46,318 bases of DNA from Deltaproteobacteria bacterium (lineage in GTDB: Bacteria > Desulfobacterota > Binatia > Binatales > Binataceae), in assembly GCA_021780755.1 (NCBI GenBank), contig JAJXYF010000031.1, positions 1 through 46,318 on the forward strand, in the 5' to 3' direction. A program made the translations under genes and the position numbers. How positions within the stretch are numbered: position 1 is the first letter of the stretch; each line of letters starts with the position of its first letter. Below, piece by piece: positions 10,761-18,942 of this stretch. The notes below the pieces were generated by a model, which saw only the letters and a program-made list of their open reading frames with translations, did not search any database and was not told the DNA's origin.

Positions 10761-11068
10761 GGCAGTTAGCTCCTAGCGGGAAATTTAGCGCGGACCGAAA
10801 CCGGCCACGCCACCCGGCCGCCCCTCTTTTCAGGCTTCGCTAATAACGGATACCATTTGTTGAGTCAAATTTCATCCCCTGAAGACGTCCGCCGCGTAAG
10901 TGGGCGACGCCACCACGCATTCGGTGGGCAACTTCGCGCGCTGCGACCGCATCCGGATTCAGCGCTTGACTGCGATCATGAAACGGCGGACGTAAGTAAT
11001 GATCCGGAGCAAACGATCTTGCGGCGGCGTCCGCGACATTCATAAAATCCAATAAAGGAGTTACTACA
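10761..11068. other. Intergenic region between divergent bactofilin and PPOX genes
   Basis: About 308 bp between divergent starts, so both promoters should lie here. I see no convincing -35/-10 pair and no RNA gene. The ribosome binding sites at the two ends (TAGGAGC; AAAGGAG) are clear. Confidence 0.5.
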
Positions 11069-11467
11069 ATGGCGGTTATTCCCGACGGCTACCTCGACCT
11101 TTTGAATAAGAAGGTTACTTTCGCCAACGTCGCGACCGTGATGAAGGACGGCTCGCCGCAGGTCACGCCGGTGTGGTTTGACTACACGGGCGGCAAGATT
11201 CGCATCAATACGGCGCGTGGGCGGGTCAAGGCGCGCACACTCAAGGAAGGTGTGCGGGTGGCGATTTCGATCATGGATCCGGAAAACCCATACCGCTATA
11301 TCCAGGTGCGCGGACGGGTCGCGAGCGTGACTGAGAATGGTGCCAACGCACATATCGATTCGCTCGCCAGGAAATACCTCGGCAAGGACAAGTATCCGTT
11401 TTCGCAGCCGGGCGAAGTGCGGGTGCTGTACGAGATCGAGCCGACCTCGGCGCAGGCGATGGGCTGA
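11069..11467 (+). CDS. PPOX-class (F420-dependent type) oxidoreductase
   Basis: 132 residues forming a single split-barrel flavin/deazaflavin-binding fold. Family signatures are KVTFANVATVMKDGSPQVTPVWFDY near the N-terminus, INTARGRVKARTLKEGVRVAISIMDPENPYRYIQVRGRV in the middle (key pieces TARGRVKA and RYIQVRGRV) and EVRVLYEIEP at the end. This matches small PPOX proteins assigned to F420-dependent enzymes (TIGR03618-like), which reduce varied substrates with F420H2. Sequence alone cannot separate an F420 from an FMN cofactor. AAAGGAG lies 9 nt before the ATG. It is a single-gene unit followed by a small palindromic repeat at 11501-11560. Confidence 0.85.
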   Translation: MAVIPDGYLDLLNKKVTFANVATVMKDGSPQVTPVWFDYTGGKIRINTARGRVKARTLKEGVRVAISIMDPENPYRYIQVRGRVASVTENGANAHIDSLARKYLGKDKYPFSQPGEVRVLYEIEPTSAQAMG

Positions 11468-11500
11468 GCACACCCCCGAGAAGCGAACAGGCGGAGGGGC

Positions 11501-11560
11501 GAGGAACGCAAAACTTTTAGCTTCCGGACACTGAAACCTCATTGAGGCTTCAGACTTCCA
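11501..11560 (+). repeat. Small palindromic repeat, copy 1
   Basis: GAGGAACGCAAAAC, a variable spacer, then the imperfect hairpin CTGAAACCTC-ATT-GAGGCTTCAG (11531-11553) and ACTTCC. The same layout recurs at 27548-27600. This copy lies 34 bp after the PPOX stop, where it could serve as a transcript end. Confidence 0.6.
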
Positions 11561-11669
11561 CTTCCCTTCAAGGATTTACGCTCGCGATCCTCGGCGGGTG
11601 GTCCTGCGGCAGGCGGCGACTGGTCTTGGGAGTCGAGTGAGGGGCGGGACGTGCCGCTGACGCAGCCCC

Positions 11670-11876
11670 TCACATCAGATTGCGATCGGGCGGGTCGTCC
11701 TTCTGGACGGTGGTGCCGCAGGTCGAGCCGCAGTCGGGGCAGACGTACTCATACTTGTCGCCCTCGGGCAGGATCAGCAGCAGGCGCTTGCGCACCTTTA
11801 CCGCACGATTGCATTTAGGGCAGGCGAGCAGGCTTGCCTCGAAGCGTTCGAAGGCCGGTCGTCGATTCTCCGTCAT
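11670..11876 (-). CDS. Small zinc-ribbon protein
   Basis: 68 residues with two CxxC knuckles, CPKC (residues 19-22) and CPDC (46-49), spaced as in a rubredoxin-like or zinc-ribbon fold; a further Cys at 53 follows. I do not recognise a named family. It may be a regulatory or structural accessory protein. It is on the same strand as the 2OG oxygenase gene but about 100 bp downstream of it, so an operon is possible. Confidence 0.55.
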   Translation of the reverse strand: MTENRRPAFERFEASLLACPKCNRAVKVRKRLLLILPEGDKYEYVCPDCGSTCGTTVQKDDPPDRNLM

Positions 11877-11978
11877 GGCGCGTAGCTCTCAAGAAGAAAG
11901 GTGCCATCAACGCTGATTTTCGGCAACCGTAAGCCGCGCCCTGCCGCCGCGATCCTTTAGCCGCCACCTCAGCCGGCG

Positions 11979-12692
11979 CTATTTGGCGTTGTGAAAAATG
12001 ATGCCGAGGCTGAAGCGCCGGCCGGCCTTGAGCCGGCTGACGCCGTGGCGGACGTTGACCCGATAATGGCCGCGCGCGCCGCGCAGCGGGCGCCATCGGG
12101 TGGCGAAGATAATCGCCTCGCCGCGCTCGAGCGTGATCGCCTCACCGCGGGATTGCGCGCGCGGGCGCTGCTCGGTCACCAGGAACTCACCGCCGTCGAA
12201 ATCCGTGTCGCGGCGGCTCAGCACGAATGTGATCTGAAGCGGAAAGAAGACCTCTCCGTATAAATCCTGATGCATACAGTTGTAGCCGCCGGCGTCGTAA
12301 CGCAGCATCAGCGGAGTCGGTTTGATTTGCCCCGCATGCCGGCAGATTTCCAGAAAATCGTCGAGTGCGGCGGGGAAGCCCTCGCCGAGGCGCAGCGCGC
12401 GCATCCAGTCGGAGGCGATCGGCGCCAGGTGCGCGTAGAAGGCGGTGCGCATCGCGGACACCAATGGCGGAAGCGGCGCGGCAAAGTATTTGTATTCGCC
12501 GAGGCCGTAGCCGAAGCGCTCCATCACGACGCGGCTGCGAAAGACCTCGCGCCGGTCGTAGAGCGCGATCAGGTCGCGGCATTCGGTGGGAGTGAGCAGG
12601 GCCGGCGTAGTGGCGTAACCGCGATCGTCGAGCGACGCGCGGATCGCGGCCCAGTCGAGCCGTTCGATTTGGGAATGCGGTTGGTCTGCCAT
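11979..12692 (-). CDS. 2OG-Fe(II) oxygenase (prolyl-hydroxylase-like)
   Basis: 237 residues. The iron-binding facial triad is visible as H141 and D143 in NCMHQDLYGE and H216 in VNVRHGVSRL, and R225 or R226 in AGRRFSLG would bind 2-oxoglutarate. The fold matches the prolyl 4-hydroxylase-type double-stranded beta-helix; LMLRYDAGGYNCMHQD is typical of the bacterial proline-hydroxylase-like group. It should hydroxylate a protein side chain or small molecule using O2 and 2-oxoglutarate; the substrate is not readable. It is divergent from miaB, which starts about 90 bp away. Confidence 0.85.
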   Translation of the reverse strand: MADQPHSQIERLDWAAIRASLDDRGYATTPALLTPTECRDLIALYDRREVFRSRVVMERFGYGLGEYKYFAAPLPPLVSAMRTAFYAHLAPIASDWMRALRLGEGFPAALDDFLEICRHAGQIKPTPLMLRYDAGGYNCMHQDLYGEVFFPLQITFVLSRRDTDFDGGEFLVTEQRPRAQSRGEAITLERGEAIIFATRWRPLRGARGHYRVNVRHGVSRLKAGRRFSLGIIFHNAK

Positions 12693-12784
12693 CGATGCCT
12701 ACAACCCCACGACCGCGGCGAAAGTGAATTTGGGGCGCGTTGTGCCGCTGCCGCCGCATAGCCTATCATTTCGACGATACCTGC

Positions 12785-14107
12785 ATGGATGAGAATGGAC
12801 ATGGCGCGCAGGCGCGCGTCTGGCTCGAGACTTACGGCTGCCAGATGAACGTTGCGGATTCGCAACTGGTGACGGCGGTGCTGCGCCGTGCCGGTTACGT
12901 CACCGCGACGAAGCTCGAGGAGGCCGACGTCATCCTGCTGAACACCTGCGCGATCCGGGAGCATGCCGAGGAGCGGGTGCTGGGGCGACTCGGCGATCTT
13001 GCGCGGCTCAAACAGGCGCGCCCCGAGGTGAAGCTCGGACTGCTGGGATGCATGGCGCAGCATAATCGCGCGGCGCTGGTCGAGAAGGCGCCGTGGCTCG
13101 ACCTGGTCGCGGGCCCCGACGCGTATCGGCGGCTGCCGGAGATGCTCGGCGAAAGCGGCTTCGATCCGGCGGTTGATGTGCGGCTGAATCGCGCCGAGAC
13201 CTACGCCGACATCTCGCCCGAATACGGCGCCGGAGTGCGTGCGTACGTCACCGCGATGCGCGGGTGCGACAAGTTTTGCGCTTTCTGCGTGGTGCCGTAT
13301 GTGCGGGGTCGCGAACGCAGCGTGCCGCCGGCCGATCTGATCCGCGAAATCAGCGAACTCGCGGCGCGCGGGGTGCGCGAGGTGGTGCTGCTGGGGCAGA
13401 CCGTCAATGCGTACCGCTATGAGCTGGTGGGTTTTGGCCAGTTGCTGCGGATGGTCGCGGCGGTGGACGGCATCGAACGGATTCGCTTCACGTCACCGCA
13501 TCCGAGCGACATGTCGCAAGCGGTGATTGACGCGATGGCGTCGGAACCGAAGGTGCAGCCGTACCTGCATCTGCCGCTGCAATCGGGCTCCGATCGGATC
13601 CTGGCCGCGATGGATCGCGGCTATACCTCCACCCAGTATCTCGATCTGGTTGCGCGCGTGCGTGCGGCGATTCCGGAACTCGCGATTTCGACCGACATCA
13701 TCGTCGGCTTCCACGGCGAGACCGAAAACGACTTTGGCGCGACGCTCGAGCTGATGCGCGCGGTCGGCTACGACTCGGCGTTCACCTTCAAATACTCGGT
13801 GCGCGAGCATACGCGGGCCCATCGGCTGGGCGACACGGTGAGCGAGGCGGAGAAGCAGCGGCGGCTGAGCGAGGTGATCGCGCTGCAGGAAGAAAGCTCG
13901 CTTGCGCGCTATCGCGCGCTGGCCGGACGCGTGTTCCCGGTGCTGATCGAGGGGCCGGCGCGGCGCGGCGTCGGGATGCTCGCGGGCAAGACGCCGGATT
14001 ACAAGACGGCGATCTTTCCGGCGCGCGCGGGCCTCACGGCGGGCGACACCGTCGCGGTGCGGGTCACGTCGGCGACTGGACACACGCTCACCTGCACGCT
14101 CGCGTGA
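12785..14107 (+). CDS. miaB: tRNA-2-methylthio-N6-dimethylallyladenosine synthase
   Basis: 440 residues from the ATG at 12785. The frame extends to a TTG at 12740, but that extension is unlike the family. The N-terminal methylthiotransferase domain has C19 (YGCQMN), C55 (NTCAIRE) and C89 (LGCMAQ) for the auxiliary 4Fe-4S cluster. C161, C165 and C168 (GCDKFCAFC) bind the radical-SAM cluster. A TRAM domain closes the protein (GRVFPVLIEGP onwards). MiaB adds the methylthio group to i6A37 of tRNAs reading UNN codons. FCVVPYVRGRERS favours MiaB over RimO or MtaB. Confidence 0.93.
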   Translation: MDENGHGAQARVWLETYGCQMNVADSQLVTAVLRRAGYVTATKLEEADVILLNTCAIREHAEERVLGRLGDLARLKQARPEVKLGLLGCMAQHNRAALVEKAPWLDLVAGPDAYRRLPEMLGESGFDPAVDVRLNRAETYADISPEYGAGVRAYVTAMRGCDKFCAFCVVPYVRGRERSVPPADLIREISELAARGVREVVLLGQTVNAYRYELVGFGQLLRMVAAVDGIERIRFTSPHPSDMSQAVIDAMASEPKVQPYLHLPLQSGSDRILAAMDRGYTSTQYLDLVARVRAAIPELAISTDIIVGFHGETENDFGATLELMRAVGYDSAFTFKYSVREHTRAHRLGDTVSEAEKQRRLSEVIALQEESSLARYRALAGRVFPVLIEGPARRGVGMLAGKTPDYKTAIFPARAGLTAGDTVAVRVTSATGHTLTCTLA

Positions 14108-14140
14108 CCGACCATCTCAGATAATTTGAGCGGCTGCCAA

Positions 14141-14749
14141 TCAGTTGCGCGATGAACCTCGATCGCGACGGTTCTTGCTTTGTAGGTTCGTCTGTTCAGA
14201 AACTTCGAGAGCGGCGATCGCCTGGCCGAGAAAGCGGATTCCGTGCTTTATGTCCTCGGCGGAAATTTCGGTGATGAGTTTTCGCAAAAAGTTCCGTCCC
14301 TCGGCCAGCATCGCGCTGTGAAAACGCTTTCCGTCCGAAGTCAGAACAACGCGTTTTTCCCGCGCGGACTGCGGATCTTCAACCACCGAAACCAGGCTTA
14401 GCGGCGCGCGCGCCATGCCGCGAATCGCCTTGGTGATGGCCGAACTGGTGATTTCGAACCATGACCTGATGCGCCGCTCGATATCCTTGCGGCGCATGAT
14501 GGCGCCCGCTTCGCCCTCGGCGCGAATCAGCCACAGAATCGCGACCTGCGTGCGCGTGAGCCGGCCGCGGCGCATGGCATCCTCGAGCGCCATGCCGGCC
14601 TTGTAGTGAATCGGATAGAAGAACTCGAGCAACTGGCCGGCGGGTGTCTCCATCGGACTCGATTTAACCGCTCCGCGCGCCGAGATTTTTATTCCTCTCG
14701 GCGGCCGGCGGGATTTCGCGGATACAAATAAATCGTTTGACAAATGCAT
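14141..14749 (-). CDS. MarR-family transcriptional regulator
   Basis: 202 residues from the first ATG; an internal ATG at 14651-14653 (METPAGQL) gives a 170-residue protein of more usual MarR length and may be the true start. The winged-helix region runs LTRTQVAILWLIRAE, RRKDIERRIRSWFEITSSAITKAI (recognition helix) and then the wing ending EKRVVLTSDG. MarR proteins bind palindromic operators as dimers and often respond to aromatic or lipophilic ligands. It is divergent from the P450 gene, with palindromes in the shared 92-bp spacer, so control of the P450 and itself is likely. Confidence 0.8.
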   Translation of the reverse strand: MHLSNDLFVSAKSRRPPRGIKISARGAVKSSPMETPAGQLLEFFYPIHYKAGMALEDAMRRGRLTRTQVAILWLIRAEGEAGAIMRRKDIERRIRSWFEITSSAITKAIRGMARAPLSLVSVVEDPQSAREKRVVLTSDGKRFHSAMLAEGRNFLRKLITEISAEDIKHGIRFLGQAIAALEVSEQTNLQSKNRRDRGSSRN

Positions 14750-14767
14750 GGCTCCGATTCTAACCCT

Positions 14768-14803
14768 GTCCTGAGGACACTATTAACTCAGGACCGTCAT
14801 GGT
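14768..14803. promoter_or_regulatory. Candidate operator between MarR and P450 genes
   Basis: GTCCTGAG (14768-14775) and CTCAGGAC (14787-14794) are perfect 8-bp inverted arms 11 nt apart. The left arm also begins the odd-centred palindrome GTCCTGAGGAC, and GACC/GGTC arms follow in GACCGTCATGGTC. The position between divergent regulator and target starts fits an autoregulated MarR site. Confidence 0.5.
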
Positions 14804-14841
14804 CACCACGGGCGGCAACCCGAGGATTCAGGAGATCGACC

Positions 14842-16026
14842 ATGGAATTCAATCCATTTGCGCCCGAGGTCAAACAGAACCCCTACCCGTATTACGCGCA
14901 TCTGCGAAATCATAGCCCGGTGTACTGGGTGGAGTCGCTCCAGGCGTGGGCCGTCAGCCGCTACGAGGACGTGGCGTATATCGCCAAGAACACGCAACTA
15001 TTTTCGTCCGCGCCGATTATCCCGGCGATCCTCGGTGAGTTGAATCCGGTGCCCGAGGTGAAGTGGCTGATCTCGACCGATCCGCCGGCGCACATGCCGT
15101 TGCGCAAGCTCGTGAACAAGGCCTTCACGCCGCGGATGGTCGCGGCGCTCGAGCCGCGCATCAAGCAGATCGCCGCGCAATTGCTCGAAGGGGTTGAGCA
15201 GGGCGCCGATTTCGATCTGGTGCGCGATTTTTCGACCCCGCTGCCAATGATGGTGATCGCCGAGATGCTCGGCGTTGACTCCGAACGCTACCGCGACTTC
15301 AAGCGGTGGTCCGACGACCTGATGCGCATGACCGGCGGAGCTGTGGCACCGACCGAACTCGAACGGCTGCGCGCGAGCGTGGCTGACCTATCGCGCTACT
15401 TCGCGCAGGTGATCGAGGAGCGTCGCCGCAACCCGAAGGAGGATCTGATTACGGCGTTGGTGCGTGCGGAGGAAGAGAGCCAGGCACTGAGTGCGCGGGA
15501 AGTTCTCGCAATGTGTTTGTTGCTGCTGATCGCGGGCAACGAGACCACTACCAACCTGCTCGGCAATACGGTCGTCACGCTGCTTTCCCATCCCCCCGAA
15601 ATCGCGAAGGTTCGCGCCGAGCTCTCGCTCGTACCGCAAATGATCGAGGAGATGCTCCGCTACTTATCACCGGTGCAGGCAATCTTTCGGTTGGCGACGA
15701 CCGACACCGAGATCGCGGGCAGCACAATCCCGGCTGGCAGCAAGGTGCTGATTCTCTACGGCTCAGCCAATCGCGACGAGCGCCAGTTTCCCGATCCAGA
15801 CACTTTCGATCTCGCGCGCAATCCGCAAGACCATCTGGGATTTGGTTTCGGGATCCATTATTGCCTCGGCGCTCCGCTGGCGCGGCTGGAAGCGAGAGTT
15901 GCGATGGACGCGCTGCTGAGCCGGTTTCCACACCTCCAACGGCGCGACCATCAGCCGCTGGAATGGGTCGATTCCTTCGTTATACGTGGGCCGAAGACGC
16001 TGCCGCTGGAAATACGACGCGGCTAG
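14842..16026 (+). CDS. Cytochrome P450
   Basis: 394 residues, the size of soluble bacterial class I P450s. AGNETT at 231-236 is the I-helix oxygen-activating motif and EEMLR (E270, R273) is the K-helix ExxR. FGFGIHYCLGAPLARLE holds the heme-thiolate ligand C341. There is no membrane anchor and no fused reductase, and no ferredoxin gene is adjacent, so electrons must come from elsewhere. It should hydroxylate or oxidise a hydrophobic substrate. A CAGGAG ribosome binding site precedes the ATG. Control by the divergent MarR is likely. Confidence 0.94.
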   Translation: MEFNPFAPEVKQNPYPYYAHLRNHSPVYWVESLQAWAVSRYEDVAYIAKNTQLFSSAPIIPAILGELNPVPEVKWLISTDPPAHMPLRKLVNKAFTPRMVAALEPRIKQIAAQLLEGVEQGADFDLVRDFSTPLPMMVIAEMLGVDSERYRDFKRWSDDLMRMTGGAVAPTELERLRASVADLSRYFAQVIEERRRNPKEDLITALVRAEEESQALSAREVLAMCLLLLIAGNETTTNLLGNTVVTLLSHPPEIAKVRAELSLVPQMIEEMLRYLSPVQAIFRLATTDTEIAGSTIPAGSKVLILYGSANRDERQFPDPDTFDLARNPQDHLGFGFGIHYCLGAPLARLEARVAMDALLSRFPHLQRRDHQPLEWVDSFVIRGPKTLPLEIRRG

Positions 16027-16086
16027 GCCAACGCTGTCACCGCCATTGTCCGGCGGTCGGCCTCCTCGGACATGCGCTGATTATCG

Positions 16087-16857
16087 TCATATGTTTGCGC
16101 GGCCCTGGGCGCCATCCACGGGGATAGTCGCGCCGGTGATCCAGCTTGCGCGCGGCGACGCGAGCATCACGACCGCATACGCGACCTCTTCGGGGCGCCC
16201 GAGTCGTCCGGCGGGAAATTCGTGCGCAACGAAGTCCTTTTCGAATTCCGGATTCTGCTTGAACAAGCCCTCCCAGGTGCCGCCGGGATAGATGATCGAT
16301 CCGGGCGCGATCGAATTAACGCGGACGGACTTCTTCGCGAGTTCGCGCGCGAGCCCCTTGGTGAACGAGATCATCGCCGCTTTCGAGGAGTTGTAGCTGA
16401 GCGGTCCGCCGGCCTCGCGCCCATAGACCGAGCTGATGTTGATGATTGAGCCGCCGCCGCGCTTTTCCATCTCGACCGCGCACAGGCGCGACAGCCGGAC
16501 GGCCGAGAAGAAGTTGAGTTCGAACGCGGCCAGCCAGCCGGCATCGTCCACCTGCTGCAAGGTGCCGACCTTGGCGCCGCCGGCGTTATTGACGAGAATA
16601 TCGATACCGCCATAGGCCTTGACGGTGTTGGCAGTCCAGCGCTCCATCGCGGCGTGGTTGCCGACGTCGGCGGCCTCGGCGATCACGTGATGGCCGGCCG
16701 CCTTGAGTTCCGCGGCGGTTGAGTTGAGGGCGTCGGCGCCGCGCGCGCATAAGCTGAGGCGCACGCCTTCGGCGGCCAGCGCCATCGCCATCGCACGGCC
16801 GAGGCCGCGGCTCGCGCCGGTGATCATCGCAGTTTTTCCGCTGAGTCCCAGATCCAT
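16087..16857 (-). CDS. Short-chain dehydrogenase/reductase (SDR)
   Basis: 256 residues from the ATG at 16855-16857, chosen because GAGGTAACC lies just upstream and MDLGLSGKTAMITGASRGLG matches a normal SDR N-terminus. TGASRGLG is the nucleotide-binding motif, NNAGG follows strand 4, S of NISSVYG plus Y and K of YNSSK form the catalytic set, and PGSI follows. It is a classical SDR with an NAD(P)H site; substrate unknown. It converges on the P450 gene with a 60-bp gap. Confidence 0.9.
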   Translation of the reverse strand: MDLGLSGKTAMITGASRGLGRAMAMALAAEGVRLSLCARGADALNSTAAELKAAGHHVIAEAADVGNHAAMERWTANTVKAYGGIDILVNNAGGAKVGTLQQVDDAGWLAAFELNFFSAVRLSRLCAVEMEKRGGGSIINISSVYGREAGGPLSYNSSKAAMISFTKGLARELAKKSVRVNSIAPGSIIYPGGTWEGLFKQNPEFEKDFVAHEFPAGRLGRPEEVAYAVVMLASPRASWITGATIPVDGAQGRANI

Positions 16858-16943
16858 CGTGGTTACCTCGCCGGTCGATCGTTGCTGGACGGTTAAATAC
16901 ATGTTTGCGCGCCATTTTCCCAGTTTGGCGGCGCGTGGTGCGG

Positions 16944-16972
16944 TTGACAGTCGGCGGGGGCGCCCCTATTGT
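16944..16972 (+). promoter_or_regulatory. Sigma-70-type promoter of rpsU
   Basis: TTGACA (16944-16949), a 17-bp spacer and TATTGT (16967-16972), 32 bp before the rpsU start. Perfect -35, ideal spacing, 4 of 6 at -10. Confidence 0.7.
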
Positions 16973-17004
16973 CATCTGTCTAGTTCGACGGCGAGCGGAG
17001 GGTT

Positions 17005-17202
17005 ATGGAAATCAGGGTCGAAGGCTCCCTTGACCAGGCGATGCGAGTGCTGAAGCGCAAGCTCGCCAAGGAAGGGGTATTCAAGGAAATGAAGAAGCGG
17101 GCTTTCTACGAGAAGCCCAGCGTGCGCCGCAAGCGCAAACGTTCCGAGGCCCAGCGCCGGCGACGCAAGGAACAACGGCGGCGGCGAGCGTCCGCGATCT
17201 GA
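17005..17202 (+). CDS. rpsU: 30S ribosomal protein S21
   Basis: 65 residues, the usual S21 size: EIRVEGSLDQAMRVLKRKL, FKEMKKRAFYEKPS and then a very basic tail (RRKRKRSEAQRRRRKEQRRRRA). S21 binds the 16S 3' region near the anti-Shine-Dalgarno. A GGAGGG ribosome binding site lies 2-8 nt before the ATG. It is a single gene, without the dnaG-rpoD neighbours seen in enterics. Confidence 0.93.
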   Translation: MEIRVEGSLDQAMRVLKRKLAKEGVFKEMKKRAFYEKPSVRRKRKRSEAQRRRRKEQRRRRASAI

Positions 17203-17376
17203 TTCCACTCCGCGAGTGCGCCGGTAGTGCCTGAGCGCATCTCGTCCCGAATGTTCTGAAGACAGCCCCCCCGATCGGCGGGCTGCCGCCTTCAATCAAC
17301 GTGAAGTGTGGAAGCGCCGCCGCTGATCGGGCGGCGACCGGCGATGACTCGCGCGCGGCGGGAAACCGCTGCGGTG

Positions 17377-18141
17377 CTAGAGCTCGCGCCGGGACTGCAT
17401 CGGTCGCCACGAAAACATCACGCGGCGATTAGTCACGTAACAATCCAGATCGAAATGTGAGAGGCCGAAGGCCGCCCGCATCGCACGGAAATCCTCGATC
17501 AGACGCTGCAGGCGATCGGGGATCGACGAAGAGCTTGACGATAACGTGCCGTCGGCGGAGTTCTTTTCGGCCGGGCAGGCCGGCAACAGATTCACCGTGA
17601 GGCATCGCGGCCCCGCGTGCTGCTCACGCGCCTCCGCACCGAACTCCAGTTGCGCACATTCGAGGCAGAGCGTGACGGCCGGCGCCGGGCTTGCGCCCTC
17701 GCGCTCGAAATCGCTCAAGGCCATAGAGCATTCGGACCAGGCCTCGCGAGCACGGCTGGTCGAGTAGCGACGAATCGCGCGCGCAACGCGGCTCAGCGTC
17801 GCCTCATCGGCGTGGGCGGCCAGGTCAAGGATTGAGTCGTTGTCAGAGTCGAGAATCGGATCGAATTGCTGAGCAAGGAACTGACGCAGATTAATCGGCA
17901 GCTTACATTCGACGTGCAGACACGATGATTCGATAATTGGTGACGGGATGGGGATGTCACCGAGGGGGCGTGAGTTCGAGTTTTGGGGAAAGAGGGGCCG
18001 CCGCACCGTCGCTGGCGCTCCCGGGACGATTCGCGAGACGTTAGCGCCTCTACGCACCAAAGGTCCGGTCCGCAAGATGACAACCTCCTTTGGCTTTCGG
18101 CGTGGCGGTTCGCGATGCCGTGGGCGCAATCGATTTTCCAC
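17377..18141 (-). CDS. Hypothetical protein, start uncertain
   Basis: I do not recognise this protein. The convincing part is the last ~180 residues: KLPINLRQFLAQQFDPILDS, an acidic helical stretch, RVARAIRRYSTSRAREAW, and a Cys-containing segment (TLCLECAQLEFG) with a serine run (LSSSSSSIPDRL). The first ~60 residues (RRxR- and Pro-rich) look like translated non-coding sequence. A GTG at 18004-18006, with GGAG upstream, is another possible start. No signal peptide or membrane helix is visible. No operon partner. It could be a lineage-specific gene or a decayed one. Confidence 0.4.
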   Translation of the reverse strand: MENRLRPRHREPPRRKPKEVVILRTGPLVRRGANVSRIVPGAPATVRRPLFPQNSNSRPLGDIPIPSPIIESSCLHVECKLPINLRQFLAQQFDPILDSDNDSILDLAAHADEATLSRVARAIRRYSTSRAREAWSECSMALSDFEREGASPAPAVTLCLECAQLEFGAEAREQHAGPRCLTVNLLPACPAEKNSADGTLSSSSSSIPDRLQRLIEDFRAMRAAFGLSHFDLDCYVTNRRVMFSWRPMQSRREL

Positions 18142-18942
18142 CCGCGAAAGGTGCTAACGCGTTCGATGGTGCAAATTCGAGGCCGGCGCGCGACGCTGCG
18201 GGCCGCTCCCATAATGATCGCTGGCGGCGACGCCGTGCAGTAACGGCGCGCGATCCAACGGCGGTCGCCGTGGAGTCGGTTTGGAGAAAAGTGCCCAGTC
18301 GAAACCGTAACATGCGTGGCCCTTTCCCGCACACATCAGCCCCGCTCGTCATCAGCGAATCCAGCAGTCCGCCCGCCCATGTCCCCGCGCGATGATCCCA
18401 AGCCCTGGCTGGCAAGGCACGCGGCCTTTGGCGATCCGTCCCTTGGAGTAACGGCCGCCGAATTCCGCGCGACGTTCCCGAAGCTCTAAGTCATAATGAC
18501 TCGCGCTAACCTTCAACCTCTTTAGCGCGTGGTCAGGAGTCGGGCAACGTCCCTTGGCGGAGACGCCACCGACCGATCATATTGACTTGACACGGCACTC
18601 GTGCAGTTCAAAGAATTGTCGCGCGGGTGACCAAACCAGTGATTATGAGCTTTGCTAATGGATATCGATCTATTCCTGATTGGGCGGTGATTTCCGATTT
18701 GCATCACGGAGACGTTGCGTAATGCACGCCAGTATTGGAGTTTCGGCATTCGAACCGGCCCGCCCGCTGGCCGCGATCGATGACGCGGCGGTTAAGGCAT
18801 TCTTCGTCGCGAAACTCGAAGATAGATTAACAGATCAAATTTCATCCACAGGGCTGTTGATGGCCGCTGCCCGATAGCAAGCCAAAAAAAATATTTTCGA
18901 TCGGTCTGCTTAAGCGGGTTGCACAACCGGCGAAAGATTTGT
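18142..18942. other. Gene-poor region upstream of the hypothetical gene and downstream of asnS
   Basis: About 800 bp without a gene I can support. Base composition is more mixed than in neighbouring genes, and only short open frames occur (for example from ATG 18379 for 36 codons, and from ATG 18722 for 51 codons). A T-rich stretch past the asnS stop (minus strand, near 18885-18897) has no good stem before it. No RNA gene recognised. Confidence 0.5.

Noticed and set aside
18379..18489. 36-codon frame starting MSPRDDPKPW
   Set aside because: Too short to support without conservation data and lacking a clear ribosome binding site.
18722..18877. 51-codon plus-strand frame with GGAG about 10 nt upstream
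   Set aside because: Short, no recognisable motif, and in a region without other coding signal; kept only as a note.
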